Assembly: GCA_027533105.1 (NCBI GenBank)
Contig: JAPZTW010000008.1
Coordinates: forward strand, 408,684 to 472,683
DNA length: 64,000 nucleotides
Direction of reading: 5' to 3'
Source: Sphingomonadaceae bacterium
Lineage (GTDB): Bacteria; Pseudomonadota; Alphaproteobacteria; Sphingomonadales; Sphingomonadaceae
Both the position numbers and the translations under genes were made by a program. Of the stretch, positions 19,628-29,269 are shown piece by piece (position 1 is the stretch's first letter; every line of letters begins with the position of its first letter). Below the pieces are notes generated by a model that saw only the letters and a list, made by a program, of their open reading frames with translations, had not been told where the DNA came from and did no database searches.

Positions 19628-20623
19628 GTGACTGCACCGACCACCGACGTGATCGCGATCGGCAATGCCATCGTCGACGTGATGGCCCCTTGCGCCAATG
19701 AGCTGATCGACCAGCTGGGCCTGACCCGTGGCGGCATGACCCTGGTCGATGCGGAGCGGGCCAAGGTGCTGTACGACGCGATGGGCCCCGCGCGCGAGAT
19801 TTCGGGCGGTTCCGCGGCCAATACCCTGGCGGGCCTGGCCGCACTCGGTGCGAAGTGCGCCTTCATCGGCCAGGTGGCCGACGACCAGCTGGGCGAGGTC
19901 TTTGCCCACGATATCCGCGCCGGCGGCATTGCCTTCGACGTGGCGGCGCGGGCCGGCGATCCGCCGACGGCGCGCTGCCTGATCTTCGTGACGCCGGATG
20001 GCCAGCGGACGATGAACACTTTCCTCGGCGCCTCGCAGTTCCTGCCGCCCGCCGCGCTCAACGATGAAGCCATTGCCGCGGCCAAGGTGCTCTACCTCGA
20101 AGGGTATCTGTGGGATCCGGCAGAACCGCGCGCCGCGATGCGCCGGGCGATTGCCGCCGCGCGCAATGCCGGGCGGCAGGTGGCCTTCACCCTGTCCGAT
20201 TCCTTCGTGATCGATCGCCACGGCGATGATTTTCGCGCGCTGATCGCCGAAGGGCAGATCGATATCCTGTTCGCCAACCATGTCGAACTGGCGGCGCTGA
20301 CCGGGCTCGACGATTTCGACGCCGGGATCGCCGCCCTGCAGGACAAGGTGCCGGTGCTGGTCGTGACCCGCAGCGAGCACGGCGCGGTTGCCGTGGCGGG
20401 CGGCCAGCGCGCCGAAGTGCCGGCCGAACCGGTGGTCCGCGTGGTCGACACGACCGGCGCGGGCGATCTCTTCGCCGCCGGGTTCCTTTATGGTCACGTC
20501 AACGACCGCCCGCTCAGCGAATGCCTCACGCTCGGCGCGATCTGCGCGGGCGAGATCATCTCCCACTTCGGCGCCCGGCCGGAAGCGGATCTCAAGGCGC
20601 TGATCAAGGCGCGGCTGGGCTGA
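19628..20623 (+). CDS. Adenosine kinase-like PfkB sugar kinase
   Basis: A 331-residue ribokinase/PfkB family member, closest in outline to bacterial adenosine kinases. It opens with DVIAIGNAIVDVMA, then has the family signature 1 region SGGSAANTLAGLAALGAKCAFIGQV and the C-terminal signature DTTGAGDLFAAGFLYG, which carries the catalytic Asp and the anion hole. The expected job is phosphorylation of adenosine, though another nucleoside or sugar cannot be excluded. GTG start at 19628. Confidence 0.85.
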   Translation: MTAPTTDVIAIGNAIVDVMAPCANELIDQLGLTRGGMTLVDAERAKVLYDAMGPAREISGGSAANTLAGLAALGAKCAFIGQVADDQLGEVFAHDIRAGGIAFDVAARAGDPPTARCLIFVTPDGQRTMNTFLGASQFLPPAALNDEAIAAAKVLYLEGYLWDPAEPRAAMRRAIAAARNAGRQVAFTLSDSFVIDRHGDDFRALIAEGQIDILFANHVELAALTGLDDFDAGIAALQDKVPVLVVTRSEHGAVAVAGGQRAEVPAEPVVRVVDTTGAGDLFAAGFLYGHVNDRPLSECLTLGAICAGEIISHFGARPEADLKALIKARLG

Positions 20624-20634
20624 GCACGCCAGTG

Positions 20635-20662
20635 GGGCGGCAACCCGCTGGGATTGCCGCCC
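20635..20662 (+). terminator. Hairpin after the PfkB kinase gene
   Basis: GGGCGGCAA pairs perfectly with TTGCCGCCC over a 10-base loop, 11 bp past the stop codon. There is no T tract, so it may be a weak terminator or an mRNA 3' stabiliser. Confidence 0.4.
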
Positions 20663-20717
20663 GGTCAGGGACAAGTCACGCTTGAGGGACAGGGGGCAGG
20701 TGACCGTCCCCGGGGGG

Positions 20718-21050
20718 TTACTGAGCAGTGCTGGCGAAAACGGCGGCGCGCTGCTGCGCCCGGGCGATCGCGGCATCGCGCCGGGGCTGGATCTGTGCCT
20801 GCTGGACAGTGCGGCATTCATCTTCCGCCCGGTCGAGGTAAATCGACATGTACCCGGCCTGCGGTTCGCAAATCTGATCGATCGCGCGCGCAATCCGGCG
20901 GTCGAGGGCCTTCACGCCCGCCGCCGAGGCGAGGTTCAGGTCGCCATGGCTGATCCGGGCTGTCGGGGCGGACTGGGCTGTCTGGGCCAGTAGCGGGCTG
21001 GCCTGGAGGCCGGTGGCAAGCAGGGCGAGGGGGAGCAGGATCTTGAGCAT
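20718..21050 (-). CDS. UrcA family protein
   Basis: A 110-residue exported protein. The signal peptide MLKILLPLALLATGLQASPLLAQ is followed by the UrcA outline: RISHGDLNLASAAGVKALDRRIARAI with two later cysteines (ICEP and ECRT) that probably form a disulfide. The family is found mainly in sphingomonads and caulobacters and has no known activity. Start at ATG 21050, which places the signal peptide at the N terminus. The LysR regulator gene is divergent, 106 bp away. Confidence 0.8.
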   Translation of the reverse strand: MLKILLPLALLATGLQASPLLAQTAQSAPTARISHGDLNLASAAGVKALDRRIARAIDQICEPQAGYMSIYLDRAEDECRTVQQAQIQPRRDAAIARAQQRAAVFASTAQ

Positions 21051-21156
21051 GGGTCGGTTCCTTGGGGGTTCGTGATGCCCCTCATCTGCCCGCAATCTCC
21101 GCCCGAAACCAACAAAGCGTTGGACACAAATTACAAGCGCAGCTTATATATTGAGC

Positions 21157-22086
21157 ATGTCCCGCCTTCCTCCCCTTGCTGCTGTCAGGGTGTTTGAAGC
21201 GGCCGCGCGCCACGAGAATTTCAGCCGCGCGGCCGAAGAGCTGGCCATGACCCAGGCTGGGGTCAGCTACCAGATCAAGCTGCTGGAGGAGCGGCTGGGG
21301 GCGCAGCTCTTCGTCCGGCGGGGTCGCAACATGGTGCTGACCGCATTGGGTCGGCGGATCGCGCCGCGCGTCAGCGAGTCCTTTGCCGGGCTGGAGGAAG
21401 CCTTTGCCCTGGTCCGGGCCGAGAACGAACGCGTGCTGACCATTACCGCGCCCAGCTCCTTCGCCACGCTGTGGCTGTCGGCGCGGCTGGGGGCGTTCCA
21501 GTTGCGCCACCCCGAACTGGCAGTGCGGCTGGATGTTAGCAACCGGCTGGTCGATCTGGAGAGCGGCGAGTTCGACGTGGCGATCCGCCGGGTGGTTCGG
21601 CCGGGACCCGAGCTTGAGGCCCACTTCGTGATGCGTCACGTGTTCCTGCCGATGGCCAGCCCCGATTTCCTGCTGCACCATCCGGTCAACGAGCCGCGCG
21701 ATCTCTTGTCGCTGCCGCGCATTTCGGCGGAGGACGAATGGTGGCCGCGCTGGCTGGAGCAATTGCCCGAGCCGCCCCCCAGCCTGGCCGTTCCGGCCGG
21801 GTTGCGCTTCGAATCCCAGGCGCTCGATAGCCAGGCGGCGCTGGCCGGGCACGGCGTGGCCATGCTCAGCCCGTTCCTGTTCGCGCGCGAGCTGGAACAG
21901 GGCCGGCTGATCGCGCCTTTCTCGCACATCGGGCGCGAGATTCACGCCCTGTGGCTGTGCTATTCGCCGCTCAAGCGCGGGCTGGCCAAGGTGCGCGCCT
22001 TTCGCCAGTGGTTGCTGGCCGAAGCACGCATTTCCGCCGGCAGCGATCCGTGGGGGGTGCTCGACCAGACCGGGCTGGCCGATTGA
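21157..22086 (+). CDS. LysR-family regulator, GcvA type
   Basis: A 309-residue regulator. The winged HTH is RLPPLAAVRVFEAAARHENFSRAAEELAMTQAGVSYQIKLLEERLGAQLFVRR. The effector domain has the GcvA-like TITAPSSFATLWLSARLGAFQ and WPRWLEQL-type segment. GcvA proteins control glycine cleavage, but homologues control many genes, so the target is open. The divergent urcA gene is the first candidate. ATG 21157 is taken over the in-frame TTG at 21151. Confidence 0.9.
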   Translation: MSRLPPLAAVRVFEAAARHENFSRAAEELAMTQAGVSYQIKLLEERLGAQLFVRRGRNMVLTALGRRIAPRVSESFAGLEEAFALVRAENERVLTITAPSSFATLWLSARLGAFQLRHPELAVRLDVSNRLVDLESGEFDVAIRRVVRPGPELEAHFVMRHVFLPMASPDFLLHHPVNEPRDLLSLPRISAEDEWWPRWLEQLPEPPPSLAVPAGLRFESQALDSQAALAGHGVAMLSPFLFARELEQGRLIAPFSHIGREIHALWLCYSPLKRGLAKVRAFRQWLLAEARISAGSDPWGVLDQTGLAD

Positions 22087-22090
22087 CCGC

Positions 22091-23374
22091 TCAGTCCCCT
22101 GCCGCTTCGCGCGCCACTTCGCGCCAGCCGATGTCGCGGCGGCAGAACAGGTCGGGGGCCGCGATCAGGTCGACGGCGGCATAGGCCTTGCGCTGGGCCT
22201 CGGTGACGGTCGCGCCGCGCGCGGTGACATTCAGCACCCGGCCACCATTGGCCACCAGCGCGCCGTCTGCCAGCGCGGTGCCGGCGTGGAACACCTTGGC
22301 CCCGATCGCTTCGGCGGCATCGATCCCGGCGATACTGCCGCCCTTCTTCGGGGTGCCAGGATAGCCCTCGGCCGCCATCACCACGGTCAGCGCCGTATCG
22401 GGCGAGAGGCGCGGCGGGGGCAGGGCGCCCAGCCGTCCTTCGGCGCAGGCCAGCAGCAGGTCGACCAGGTCGTCCTCCAGCCGCAGCATCAGCACCTGGC
22501 ATTCGGGATCGCCGAAGCGGGCGTTGTATTCGATCAGCTGGACGCCGCTCTTCGTCAGCATCAGCCCGGCATAGAGCACGCCGGAATAGGGCATGCCTTC
22601 CTCGGCCATGGCGCGCACGGTGGGTACCACGATCCGCTCCAGCGCCTCGCCGGTCAGCATGGGGGTCAGCACCGGGGCCGGGCTATAGGCGCCCATCCCG
22701 CCGGTGTTGGGTCCGGTATCGCCATCGCCGACCCGCTTGTGATCCTGGGCCGAACCCAGCGGCACCACGGTGTGCCCGTCGGTCAGGGCAAAGAAGCTGG
22801 CCTCCTCGCCTTCGAGGAATTCCTCGATCACCGCTTCGGCCCCGGCGGCCCCGAACTTGCCCGAAAAGATCTCGGCCACGGCTGCTTCCGCCTCGGCCAT
22901 GGTCATGGCCACGGTCACACCCTTGCCGGCAGCCAGACCATCGGCCTTGACCACGACCGGCGCGCCGAACTGGGTGAGCGCAAGTGCCGCTTCAGTGATA
23001 TTGGTGACACGCTTGAAGCCCGCCGTGGGGATGTTGTGTCGCGCGCAAAGCTCCTTGGTGAAGGCCTTGGAACCCTCCAGCTGCGCGGCGGCCTTGCTGG
23101 GGCCGAACACCGGGATAGCGGCGGCGCGCAGGGCGTCGGTCAGCCCGTCGACCAGCGGTGCTTCCGGACCGACCACGACCAGGCCGATCTGCTGGGCGGC
23201 GCAGAAATCGAGCACGGCGGCGTGGTTTTCCGCATCCAGCGCCACCAGCTCGGCATGGCTCGCGATCCCCGGATTGCCGGGCGCGGCGAACAGCTTTGTG
23301 CACTGGCGGGATTGCGCCAGCTTCCACGCCAGCGCATGTTCGCGCCCGCCCGATCCCAAGAGCAGGATGTTCAT
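22091..23374 (-). CDS. purD: Phosphoribosylamine-glycine ligase
   Basis: A 427-residue ATP-grasp enzyme that joins glycine to phosphoribosylamine in purine synthesis. N-terminal [19 protein letters not shown]-grasp motifs [13 protein letters not shown] and [14 protein letters not shown], and the metal site [13 protein letters not shown] are present. Normal length. Its ATG overlaps the divergent xseA ATG (CATG), so the two genes have no intergenic promoter space. Confidence 0.97.
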   Translation of the reverse strand: MNILLLGSGGREHALAWKLAQSRQCTKLFAAPGNPGIASHAELVALDAENHAAVLDFCAAQQIGLVVVGPEAPLVDGLTDALRAAAIPVFGPSKAAAQLEGSKAFTKELCARHNIPTAGFKRVTNITEAALALTQFGAPVVVKADGLAAGKGVTVAMTMAEAEAAVAEIFSGKFGAAGAEAVIEEFLEGEEASFFALTDGHTVVPLGSAQDHKRVGDGDTGPNTGGMGAYSPAPVLTPMLTGEALERIVVPTVRAMAEEGMPYSGVLYAGLMLTKSGVQLIEYNARFGDPECQVLMLRLEDDLVDLLLACAEGRLGALPPPRLSPDTALTVVMAAEGYPGTPKKGGSIAGIDAAEAIGAKVFHAGTALADGALVANGGRVLNVTARGATVTEAQRKAYAAVDLIAAPDLFCRRDIGWREVAREAAGD

Positions 23375-24779
23375 GTCGCCGCCGCCTTTCCCCGATGAAG
23401 AACCCGCCGGGCTGGTAGCGAAGGATCATGCTGGCGACAACGCCGCAGCCCTTTCGGTCAGCGAAATATCTGCCGCGCTGAAGCGGGTGGTCGAGGACCG
23501 CTTCGGCTTCGTCCGCATCCGGGGCGAGCTTTCCGGCGTGAAACGCGCGGCTTCGGGCCACCTCTACCTCTCGCTGAAAGACGAGAACGCGCGGATCGAC
23601 GGGGTGATGTGGCGCGGCAATGCCCAGCGGCTGGGCTTCCAGCCGGAGGATGGGCTTGAGGTGATCGTCACCGGCAAGCTCACGACCTATCCCGGCCGCT
23701 CGAATTACCAGGTGGTGATCGACCGGATGGAGATCGCCGGCGAGGGCGCGCTGCTCGCCCTGCTGGCCAAGACCAAGGCCCGGCTGGAGGCGGAAGGGCT
23801 GTTCGATTCCGCCCGCAAGCGCCGCCTGCCCTTCGTCCCGCGGGTGATCGGGGTGGTTACCTCGCCCACCGGCGCGGTGATCCGCGACATCCTGCACCGC
23901 CTCGCCGATCGCTTTCCGGTCCATGTGCTGGTCTGGCCGGTGCTGGTCCAGGGCCAGGGGGCAGCGGAGCAGGTCGCGGCGGCGGTGCGCGGGTTTGGCG
24001 CAATTTCGCCCGGTGGACCGGTGCCCCGGCCCGACCTCGTCATCGTCGCGCGCGGCGGCGGTTCGATCGAGGACCTGTGGTCGTTCAACGAGGAGATTGT
24101 GGTTCGCGCGGTTGCCACCAGCCCGATCCCGGTGATCTCCGCCGTCGGGCACGAAACCGACACCACGCTGGTCGATTTCGCCGCCGACCTCCGCGCGCCC
24201 ACCCCCACCGCCGCCGCCGAAATCGCGGTGCCGGTGCGCGAGGAACTGGCCGCACAGCTGGCCGAACTTGCCCTCCGCCAGCGCCGCGCCGTGGCCCGCC
24301 CGCTGCAATTGGGGCGCGAACGGCTGGCCGCCCGGGCCGAGCGCCTGCCCCAGCCCCAGGCGCTGTTCAGCCCGCACAGCCAGCGACTGGACCAGGCAGC
24401 CGAGCGCCTGCGCCGCGCGCTGGTCGATCGCACGCGTCTTGCGGAAAGCCAGCTCCAGCGGAGCGGCGGGCGGTTGTCGCTGCCGCTGCTGGAGGCGCGG
24501 CTGGACCGGGCGAAGGAGCGGCTGGCGGGGCTTGCCCGGCTCCACGCCTCGCTCAACCCCGATGCGGTCCTGCAGCGCGGCTATGTCCGGGTCACAGGGA
24601 CCGACGGCGCGACGCTGACCACCCGTGCCGATGCCGCAGCGCAGGCCGCGCTGACCCTGCATTTCCGCGATGGCGGCCTCGAGGTCGCTCCACTGGACGG
24701 TAGCCGACCGATCGCTGCGCCAGCCCGTGCCCGCGCCGCGCCCAAACCGCCAGTGCCAGAGCAGGGGAAATTGCTCTAG
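23373..24779 (+). CDS. xseA: Exodeoxyribonuclease VII large subunit
   Basis: A 468-residue subunit of exonuclease VII, which digests single-stranded DNA. The OB-fold runs from about residue 25 ([29 protein letters not shown]). The catalytic domain has [40 protein letters not shown] and [29 protein letters not shown]. Normal length for alphaproteobacteria. ATG 23373 is chosen; ATG 23367 would add two residues. The small partner XseB is not in the window. Confidence 0.96.
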   Translation: MSPPPFPDEEPAGLVAKDHAGDNAAALSVSEISAALKRVVEDRFGFVRIRGELSGVKRAASGHLYLSLKDENARIDGVMWRGNAQRLGFQPEDGLEVIVTGKLTTYPGRSNYQVVIDRMEIAGEGALLALLAKTKARLEAEGLFDSARKRRLPFVPRVIGVVTSPTGAVIRDILHRLADRFPVHVLVWPVLVQGQGAAEQVAAAVRGFGAISPGGPVPRPDLVIVARGGGSIEDLWSFNEEIVVRAVATSPIPVISAVGHETDTTLVDFAADLRAPTPTAAAEIAVPVREELAAQLAELALRQRRAVARPLQLGRERLAARAERLPQPQALFSPHSQRLDQAAERLRRALVDRTRLAESQLQRSGGRLSLPLLEARLDRAKERLAGLARLHASLNPDAVLQRGYVRVTGTDGATLTTRADAAAQAALTLHFRDGGLEVAPLDGSRPIAAPARARAAPKPPVPEQGKLL

Positions 24780-24806
24780 GTCGCACCCTGGGCTAGAAGG
24801 TGCCGC

Positions 24807-25010
24807 ATGTTGATGTCCGCTTCCGACCGACCCGCCACGCTGTTCTACCAGGCCAATGGCTTTCGCGTGCTGACGCACGGCAAGCACGTGGTCTGTGCGG
24901 TCAGTGCCGAGGCGATTCCGCTTGAAGCGCTGCGCTACTGGTGTGTCGAGCGTCAGGAGGCCTATGCTTCGCCCGAACTGGCAACCAGGCGATTGCTGGG
25001 ACAAGGCTGA
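24807..25010 (+). CDS. DUF2093 family protein
   Basis: A 67-residue protein with the DUF2093 pattern: LFYQANGFRVLTHGKHVVCAVS followed by IPLEALRYWCVERQEAYASPE. The family is confined to alphaproteobacteria and has no known function. It lies between xseA and the M23 gene, and its stop TGA directly abuts the next ATG, so those two are coupled. Confidence 0.8.
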   Translation: MLMSASDRPATLFYQANGFRVLTHGKHVVCAVSAEAIPLEALRYWCVERQEAYASPELATRRLLGQG

Positions 25011-25883
25011 ATGGATCGCCGCCAGGTCGTGCTTGGCGGGGCCGGAGCCGGGTTGATCGGGCTGGCTGGCGAGTCCTTGTGGCCAGCCCATGCGGCCGAA
25101 CCGGCCGATGCCTTCGCGCTGACCGGCCAGCTGGTCCAGGGTGGCTTTGCCCGAGGTGTGGCACCGCGCGGCTCGCATGGGCTGCTGTTCAATGGCAAGC
25201 CGGTGCCGGTTGCACCCGATGGCCGCTTCCTGATCGCCTTCGACCGCGATGCCGGACCGCAAGCGCGACTGGTTGCCGAATTCGCCAACGGCAGCCTGAT
25301 CGATTATCTGCTGCCGATCGCGCCCCGGGCCTGGCGGATCGAGCACATTCCGATCGGCCCGCGCCCCGGCACGGCTCCCAGCGAGGCCTTCGCCCGCCGC
25401 CGGGCCGCCGAGCTTGAACTGATCCGCGCCGCCCGCGCAATCGAACGCCCGGCCGAGGGCTGGCGGCAGAAGATGATCTGGCCGGCCACCGGGCGACTTT
25501 CGGGGCGGTTCGGTTCGCAGCGGATCTACAATGGCACGCCGGGCAGCTATCATTCGGGCACCGACATCGCCACGGGCGTTTCGGGTACGCCCTTTGTTGC
25601 GCCGGCCGATGGGGTGGTGATGCTGGCGGCCGACAGTCCGTTCAGTCTTGAGGGGCTGCTGCTGATGGTCGATCACGGCATGGGCCTGAACAGCGCCTTC
25701 CTGCACTGTTCGGCCCTGGCGGCGAAGGCTGGGGAAACAGTGCGCCAGGGGCAGGTGATCGGCCGGATCGGCGCGACCGGCCGCGCCACCGGGCCCCACC
25801 TGCATTGGAGCCTCAAATGGCGCGATTCCCGGCTCGATCCGGAACTGTTCGTCCCGCCGATGCCCAAGGTACCGGCACAGTAA
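25011..25883 (+). CDS. M23 (LytM-type) peptidase, exported
   Basis: A 290-residue protein that should cut peptidoglycan cross-bridges or be a regulator of such enzymes. A signal sequence is at residues 1-30. The C-terminal domain has the zinc motif H-x3-D in YHSGTDIATG, and HLHWSLK supplies the second histidine pair. The segment MVDHGMGLNSAFLHCS is the expected middle piece with its own histidine. With all these residues in place, an active metallopeptidase is likely. It begins directly at the DUF2093 stop. Confidence 0.9.
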   Translation: MDRRQVVLGGAGAGLIGLAGESLWPAHAAEPADAFALTGQLVQGGFARGVAPRGSHGLLFNGKPVPVAPDGRFLIAFDRDAGPQARLVAEFANGSLIDYLLPIAPRAWRIEHIPIGPRPGTAPSEAFARRRAAELELIRAARAIERPAEGWRQKMIWPATGRLSGRFGSQRIYNGTPGSYHSGTDIATGVSGTPFVAPADGVVMLAADSPFSLEGLLLMVDHGMGLNSAFLHCSALAAKAGETVRQGQVIGRIGATGRATGPHLHWSLKWRDSRLDPELFVPPMPKVPAQ

Positions 25884-25923
25884 CCCGCAGCCGCTGAAGC
25901 AAGATTACGCCAGAAAGCGCAAA

Positions 25924-25943
25924 TGCGAACGATTATTACTCGT
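25924..25943 (+). promoter_or_regulatory. Candidate Fur-type iron box
   Basis: TGCGAACGATTATTACTCGT matches 15 of 20 bases of the alphaproteobacterial Fur box pattern as I recall it (TGCGAATGATTCTCATTCGC). It sits about 200 bp ahead of the TonB-dependent receptor start, in a 261-bp leader with no gene. Confidence 0.35.
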
Positions 25944-26144
25944 CCGGCGGACAGCTGTGGCGCGCTTGCAACAGGCTGCAAACGAATGCTGTGCCAGTCT
26001 TGAAATGCTTTGCCCCGCACCGGGGTTTTCGCCATGTCCCCCCGATCTATCCGGGCGCCAGGCGGGGGCGTGCCTCTGTCCGTTGCATGGATGATGACAG
26101 GAATCCTGGCGATCAACCCGCCGGATCTACAGAGGGACAGACCT

Positions 26145-29120
26145 GTGAAAACCACCAAGAAAACGCTCTCGAGCGCGACCTATCTGCAGTCGCTCGCGCT
26201 GGCCGGTTCGGCCATCGCCATGCTCGCTTCGACCGGCGCCTATGCGCAGGAAGCGGATGAAGAGAAGGCCGATGAGACCATCGTCGTCACCGGCTCGCTG
26301 ATCCGCAACCCCAACCTCGAAGCTTCGAGCCCGATCAACGTTGTCGGCGAGGATGAAATCCAGCTGCGCAACACCGGCAACGCCGAAGACCTGCTGCGCA
26401 GCCTGCCTGGCGCGGTTCCGGGCATCGGTTCGGCCGTCAACAACGGCAACGGCGGCTTTGCCTCGGTTGACCTTCGCGGCCTGGGTGCCCAGCGCAACCT
26501 CGTCCTGCTTGACGGTGACCGCCTGGTCGTCGCCAACCAGCAGGGCACGGTCGACCTCAACAACATCCCGCTCGCCCTCGTCCAGCGCGTCGACGTGCTG
26601 ACCGGCGGTGCGTCGACCACCTACGGTGCCGACGCGGTGACCGGCGTGGTCAACTTCGTGACCCGCAAGGACTTTGCCGGGGTCAACCTGACCAGCGCCT
26701 ATGAAATCACCGACGAAGGTGACGGCCAGATCTTCCGTACCGACCTGACCATCGGTGGCAACTTCGACGATGGCCGCGGCAACGCCGTGCTGAGCGTCGG
26801 CTACCAGAAGGCCAAGCCGGTCTACCAGGGCGACCGCGACATCTCGGTGTTCGGTATCTCGTCGACCAACGGTCGCGCTTCGGGTTCGTCGTTCACCTCG
26901 GTCCCGACCGCGATCTCGTTCCCGGGTGCGGCGCGCCAGGTCAACGCCGGCGGCACCGCCTTTGCCGATTTCTACAACGGCTTCAACTTCAACCCGTACA
27001 ACATCTTCCAGACCCCGTACGAGCGCTTCAACATCTACGGTTCGGCCCGTTATGAAGTGACGGACTCGATCGAAGTCTATGCTCGCGGCGTCTACTCGAA
27101 GAACCGCGTGTCGACGATCATCGCTCCGTCGGGGATCTTCGGTGAAGCCCTGACCATTCCGGGCAATAACCCGTTCCTGCCGGCCGCGATCCGCGACGAA
27201 ATCTGCACCCGCGCAGGTATCGCCCTGGGCGCCGCCTGCAACACCAACCCGGCGCTGCCGCTCCCGGCGGTTTACCGTCGCACCGTGGAAATCGGTCCGC
27301 GTATCTCCGACTACACCACCCAGATGTTCGACTATCGCGCTGGCGTGAAGTGGGACATCAGCGATGCGATCACCTTCGACGTGTCGGCTGCCCATGGCGA
27401 AAGCGAACTGGACCAGCTCCAGTCGGGTTACGTGCTGCGCTCGCGCGTCCAGCAGGCCCTCAACGCCACTTCGTCGAGCGCTTGCACCGTCACCACCAAC
27501 GGTTGCGTCCCGCTCAACCTGTGGGGTCCGGCGGGCAGCATCACCCCGGCTATGGCGAACTTCCTGAACGGTTCGAGCTTCATCAAGATCAAGAACAAGC
27601 TCAGCCAGGTTCGCGGCGTGCTGTCGGGTGACACCGGCCTGGCGCTCGGCGGTGACAATGTCACCTTCGCGCTTGGTGGCGAATACCGCGAGTATGGCTA
27701 TGAGCGTATCCCTGATGCCTTCGCGCAGTCGCCGGGCGAACTCGGCGGTGCCGGTGGCGCCGTTCCGCCGTTCAAGGGCGGCTACAACGTCGCGGAAATC
27801 TTCGGCGAACTCAACGCGCCGCTGGTTGAAGACGCTGCCTTCGCCAAGTCGCTCGTGCTTGAACTCGGCGCTCGTTATTCGAGCTACAAGGTCAATGCCG
27901 CTGGCAACCCCAAGTTCAACACCTGGACCTACAAGGCCGGTCTGACCTGGGAACCGGTTGACGCGATCAAGCTGCGCGGCAACTATCAGCGTGCGGTTCG
28001 TGCGCCGAACATCAACGAACTGTTCCGTCCGGTTTCGACCGGCCTGACCAGCCTGCAGATCGACCCCTGCGCCGGCACGGCCCCGGTTGGCAACGCCAAC
28101 CTGACCGCCGCCTGCGTTAACCAGGGCGCTCCGCTGGCCTCGATTGGTGTGATCCCGAACCCGACCGCCGGCCAGGCCAACCAGACCGGTGGCGGTAACC
28201 CGCTGATCCAGCCGGAAAAGGCCGACACCTTCACCGTGGGTGCGATCTTCCAGCCCGACTTCGTGCCGGGTCTGACCCTGACTGTTGACTACTACAACAT
28301 CAAGGTGAACCAGGCGATCACGGCGGCCACCCCGGCTGACGTGCTCACCGCCTGCTTCGGCACCAACCCGGCTTCGATCACCGCTGCCCAGGCCGCTTCG
28401 GCTGCCTGCACCGGGATCCGCCGCAACAGCGTGACCGGTGGTCTCAGCGGCCCGTCGTCGACCGTCTTCGGTCTGCCGACCCCGCTGACCAACCTCGGCC
28501 GCCTGGCCACCAAGGGCATCGATTTCAGCGTCAACTACAAGCGCGAAATCGGCAAGATCGGCCTGAACTGGAACCTGACCGGCAACTGGACCGACTCGCT
28601 GACCTTCCGCGCGTCGCCCGCCAGCTACAACCGCGAATGCGTTGGCTACTATTCGGCCAACTGCGGCCCGGCTCTGGGTCAGATCCAGCCGGAGTTCTCG
28701 TTCCAGCAGCGTACCACGCTGACCTACGGGGACATCGACTTCTCGATCCTGTGGCGTCACATCGGTTCGGTGCAGTATGAAGGTCAGGCCGCTGACTTTG
28801 CTGCTCGCGGCTTCACCACCGCCAGCCGCAACCTGTTCTCGGGCGTGATCACCAATGCTGCGGGCGCCAGCTCGCCGCTGGCTGGTCAGACCGTCAACAT
28901 GAACAAGATCGGTGCCTACAACTACATCGACCTGTCGGTGCGCTTCAACGTCAACGACAACCTCGGCGTCACGGTGGGCGTGTCGAACCTGTTCGACAAG
29001 CAGCCGCCGCTGATTGGTTCGGCTGCCGGTACGACCACGGCGAACAGCGGGAACACCTTCCCGTCGACCTACGATCCGCTGGGTCGTGCGTTCAACGCCT
29101 CGGTCTCGCTGAAGTTCTAA
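26145..29120 (+). CDS. TonB-dependent outer-membrane receptor
   Basis: A 991-residue receptor. Residues 1-34 are a signal peptide ending AYAQ. The TonB box is near DETIVVTG, and the plug follows: SPINVVGEDEIQLRNTGNAEDLLRSLPG and DLRGLGAQRNLVLLDGDRL. The remainder is a beta-barrel with many paired aromatic strands and a C-terminal Phe. It takes up a large, probably iron- or peptide-like, ligand. GTG 26145 is chosen over the ORF's far-upstream start because the AGAGGGACAG ribosome-binding site precedes it and the signal peptide then starts properly. Possible disulfides are suggested by cysteine pairs in the surface loops. It lies next to a sulfotransferase/hydroxylase group. Confidence 0.93.
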   Translation: MKTTKKTLSSATYLQSLALAGSAIAMLASTGAYAQEADEEKADETIVVTGSLIRNPNLEASSPINVVGEDEIQLRNTGNAEDLLRSLPGAVPGIGSAVNNGNGGFASVDLRGLGAQRNLVLLDGDRLVVANQQGTVDLNNIPLALVQRVDVLTGGASTTYGADAVTGVVNFVTRKDFAGVNLTSAYEITDEGDGQIFRTDLTIGGNFDDGRGNAVLSVGYQKAKPVYQGDRDISVFGISSTNGRASGSSFTSVPTAISFPGAARQVNAGGTAFADFYNGFNFNPYNIFQTPYERFNIYGSARYEVTDSIEVYARGVYSKNRVSTIIAPSGIFGEALTIPGNNPFLPAAIRDEICTRAGIALGAACNTNPALPLPAVYRRTVEIGPRISDYTTQMFDYRAGVKWDISDAITFDVSAAHGESELDQLQSGYVLRSRVQQALNATSSSACTVTTNGCVPLNLWGPAGSITPAMANFLNGSSFIKIKNKLSQVRGVLSGDTGLALGGDNVTFALGGEYREYGYERIPDAFAQSPGELGGAGGAVPPFKGGYNVAEIFGELNAPLVEDAAFAKSLVLELGARYSSYKVNAAGNPKFNTWTYKAGLTWEPVDAIKLRGNYQRAVRAPNINELFRPVSTGLTSLQIDPCAGTAPVGNANLTAACVNQGAPLASIGVIPNPTAGQANQTGGGNPLIQPEKADTFTVGAIFQPDFVPGLTLTVDYYNIKVNQAITAATPADVLTACFGTNPASITAAQAASAACTGIRRNSVTGGLSGPSSTVFGLPTPLTNLGRLATKGIDFSVNYKREIGKIGLNWNLTGNWTDSLTFRASPASYNRECVGYYSANCGPALGQIQPEFSFQQRTTLTYGDIDFSILWRHIGSVQYEGQAADFAARGFTTASRNLFSGVITNAAGASSPLAGQTVNMNKIGAYNYIDLSVRFNVNDNLGVTVGVSNLFDKQPPLIGSAAGTTTANSGNTFPSTYDPLGRAFNASVSLKF

Positions 29121-29148
29121 GAACTTCGGTCAACCGACCGCAAGAAAC

Positions 29149-29178
29149 GGGGGGCGTCCGCAAGGGCGCCCCCTTTTT
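29149..29178 (+). terminator. Rho-independent terminator of the receptor gene
   Basis: A GGGGGCG/CGCCCCC stem with a short loop is followed by TTTTT, 29 bp after the receptor stop. Confidence 0.85.
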
Positions 29179-29269
29179 CGTGGGCACAGAGTTCGCCGCT
29201 GGAACAGTGCGGAGGCGCGGCGCCCGGCTACACCCCGAGCGCGGCCGCAGCCCACCAACCGGTAAACCT

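Noticed and set aside
22992..25805. 937-codon minus-strand frame
   Set aside because: It crosses purD, xseA, DUF2093 and the M23 gene out of frame. The true genes have strong motifs; this one has none.
26127..28760. 877-codon minus-strand frame
   Set aside because: Antisense to the TonB receptor. Only Val/Arg/Asp/Gly shadow composition.
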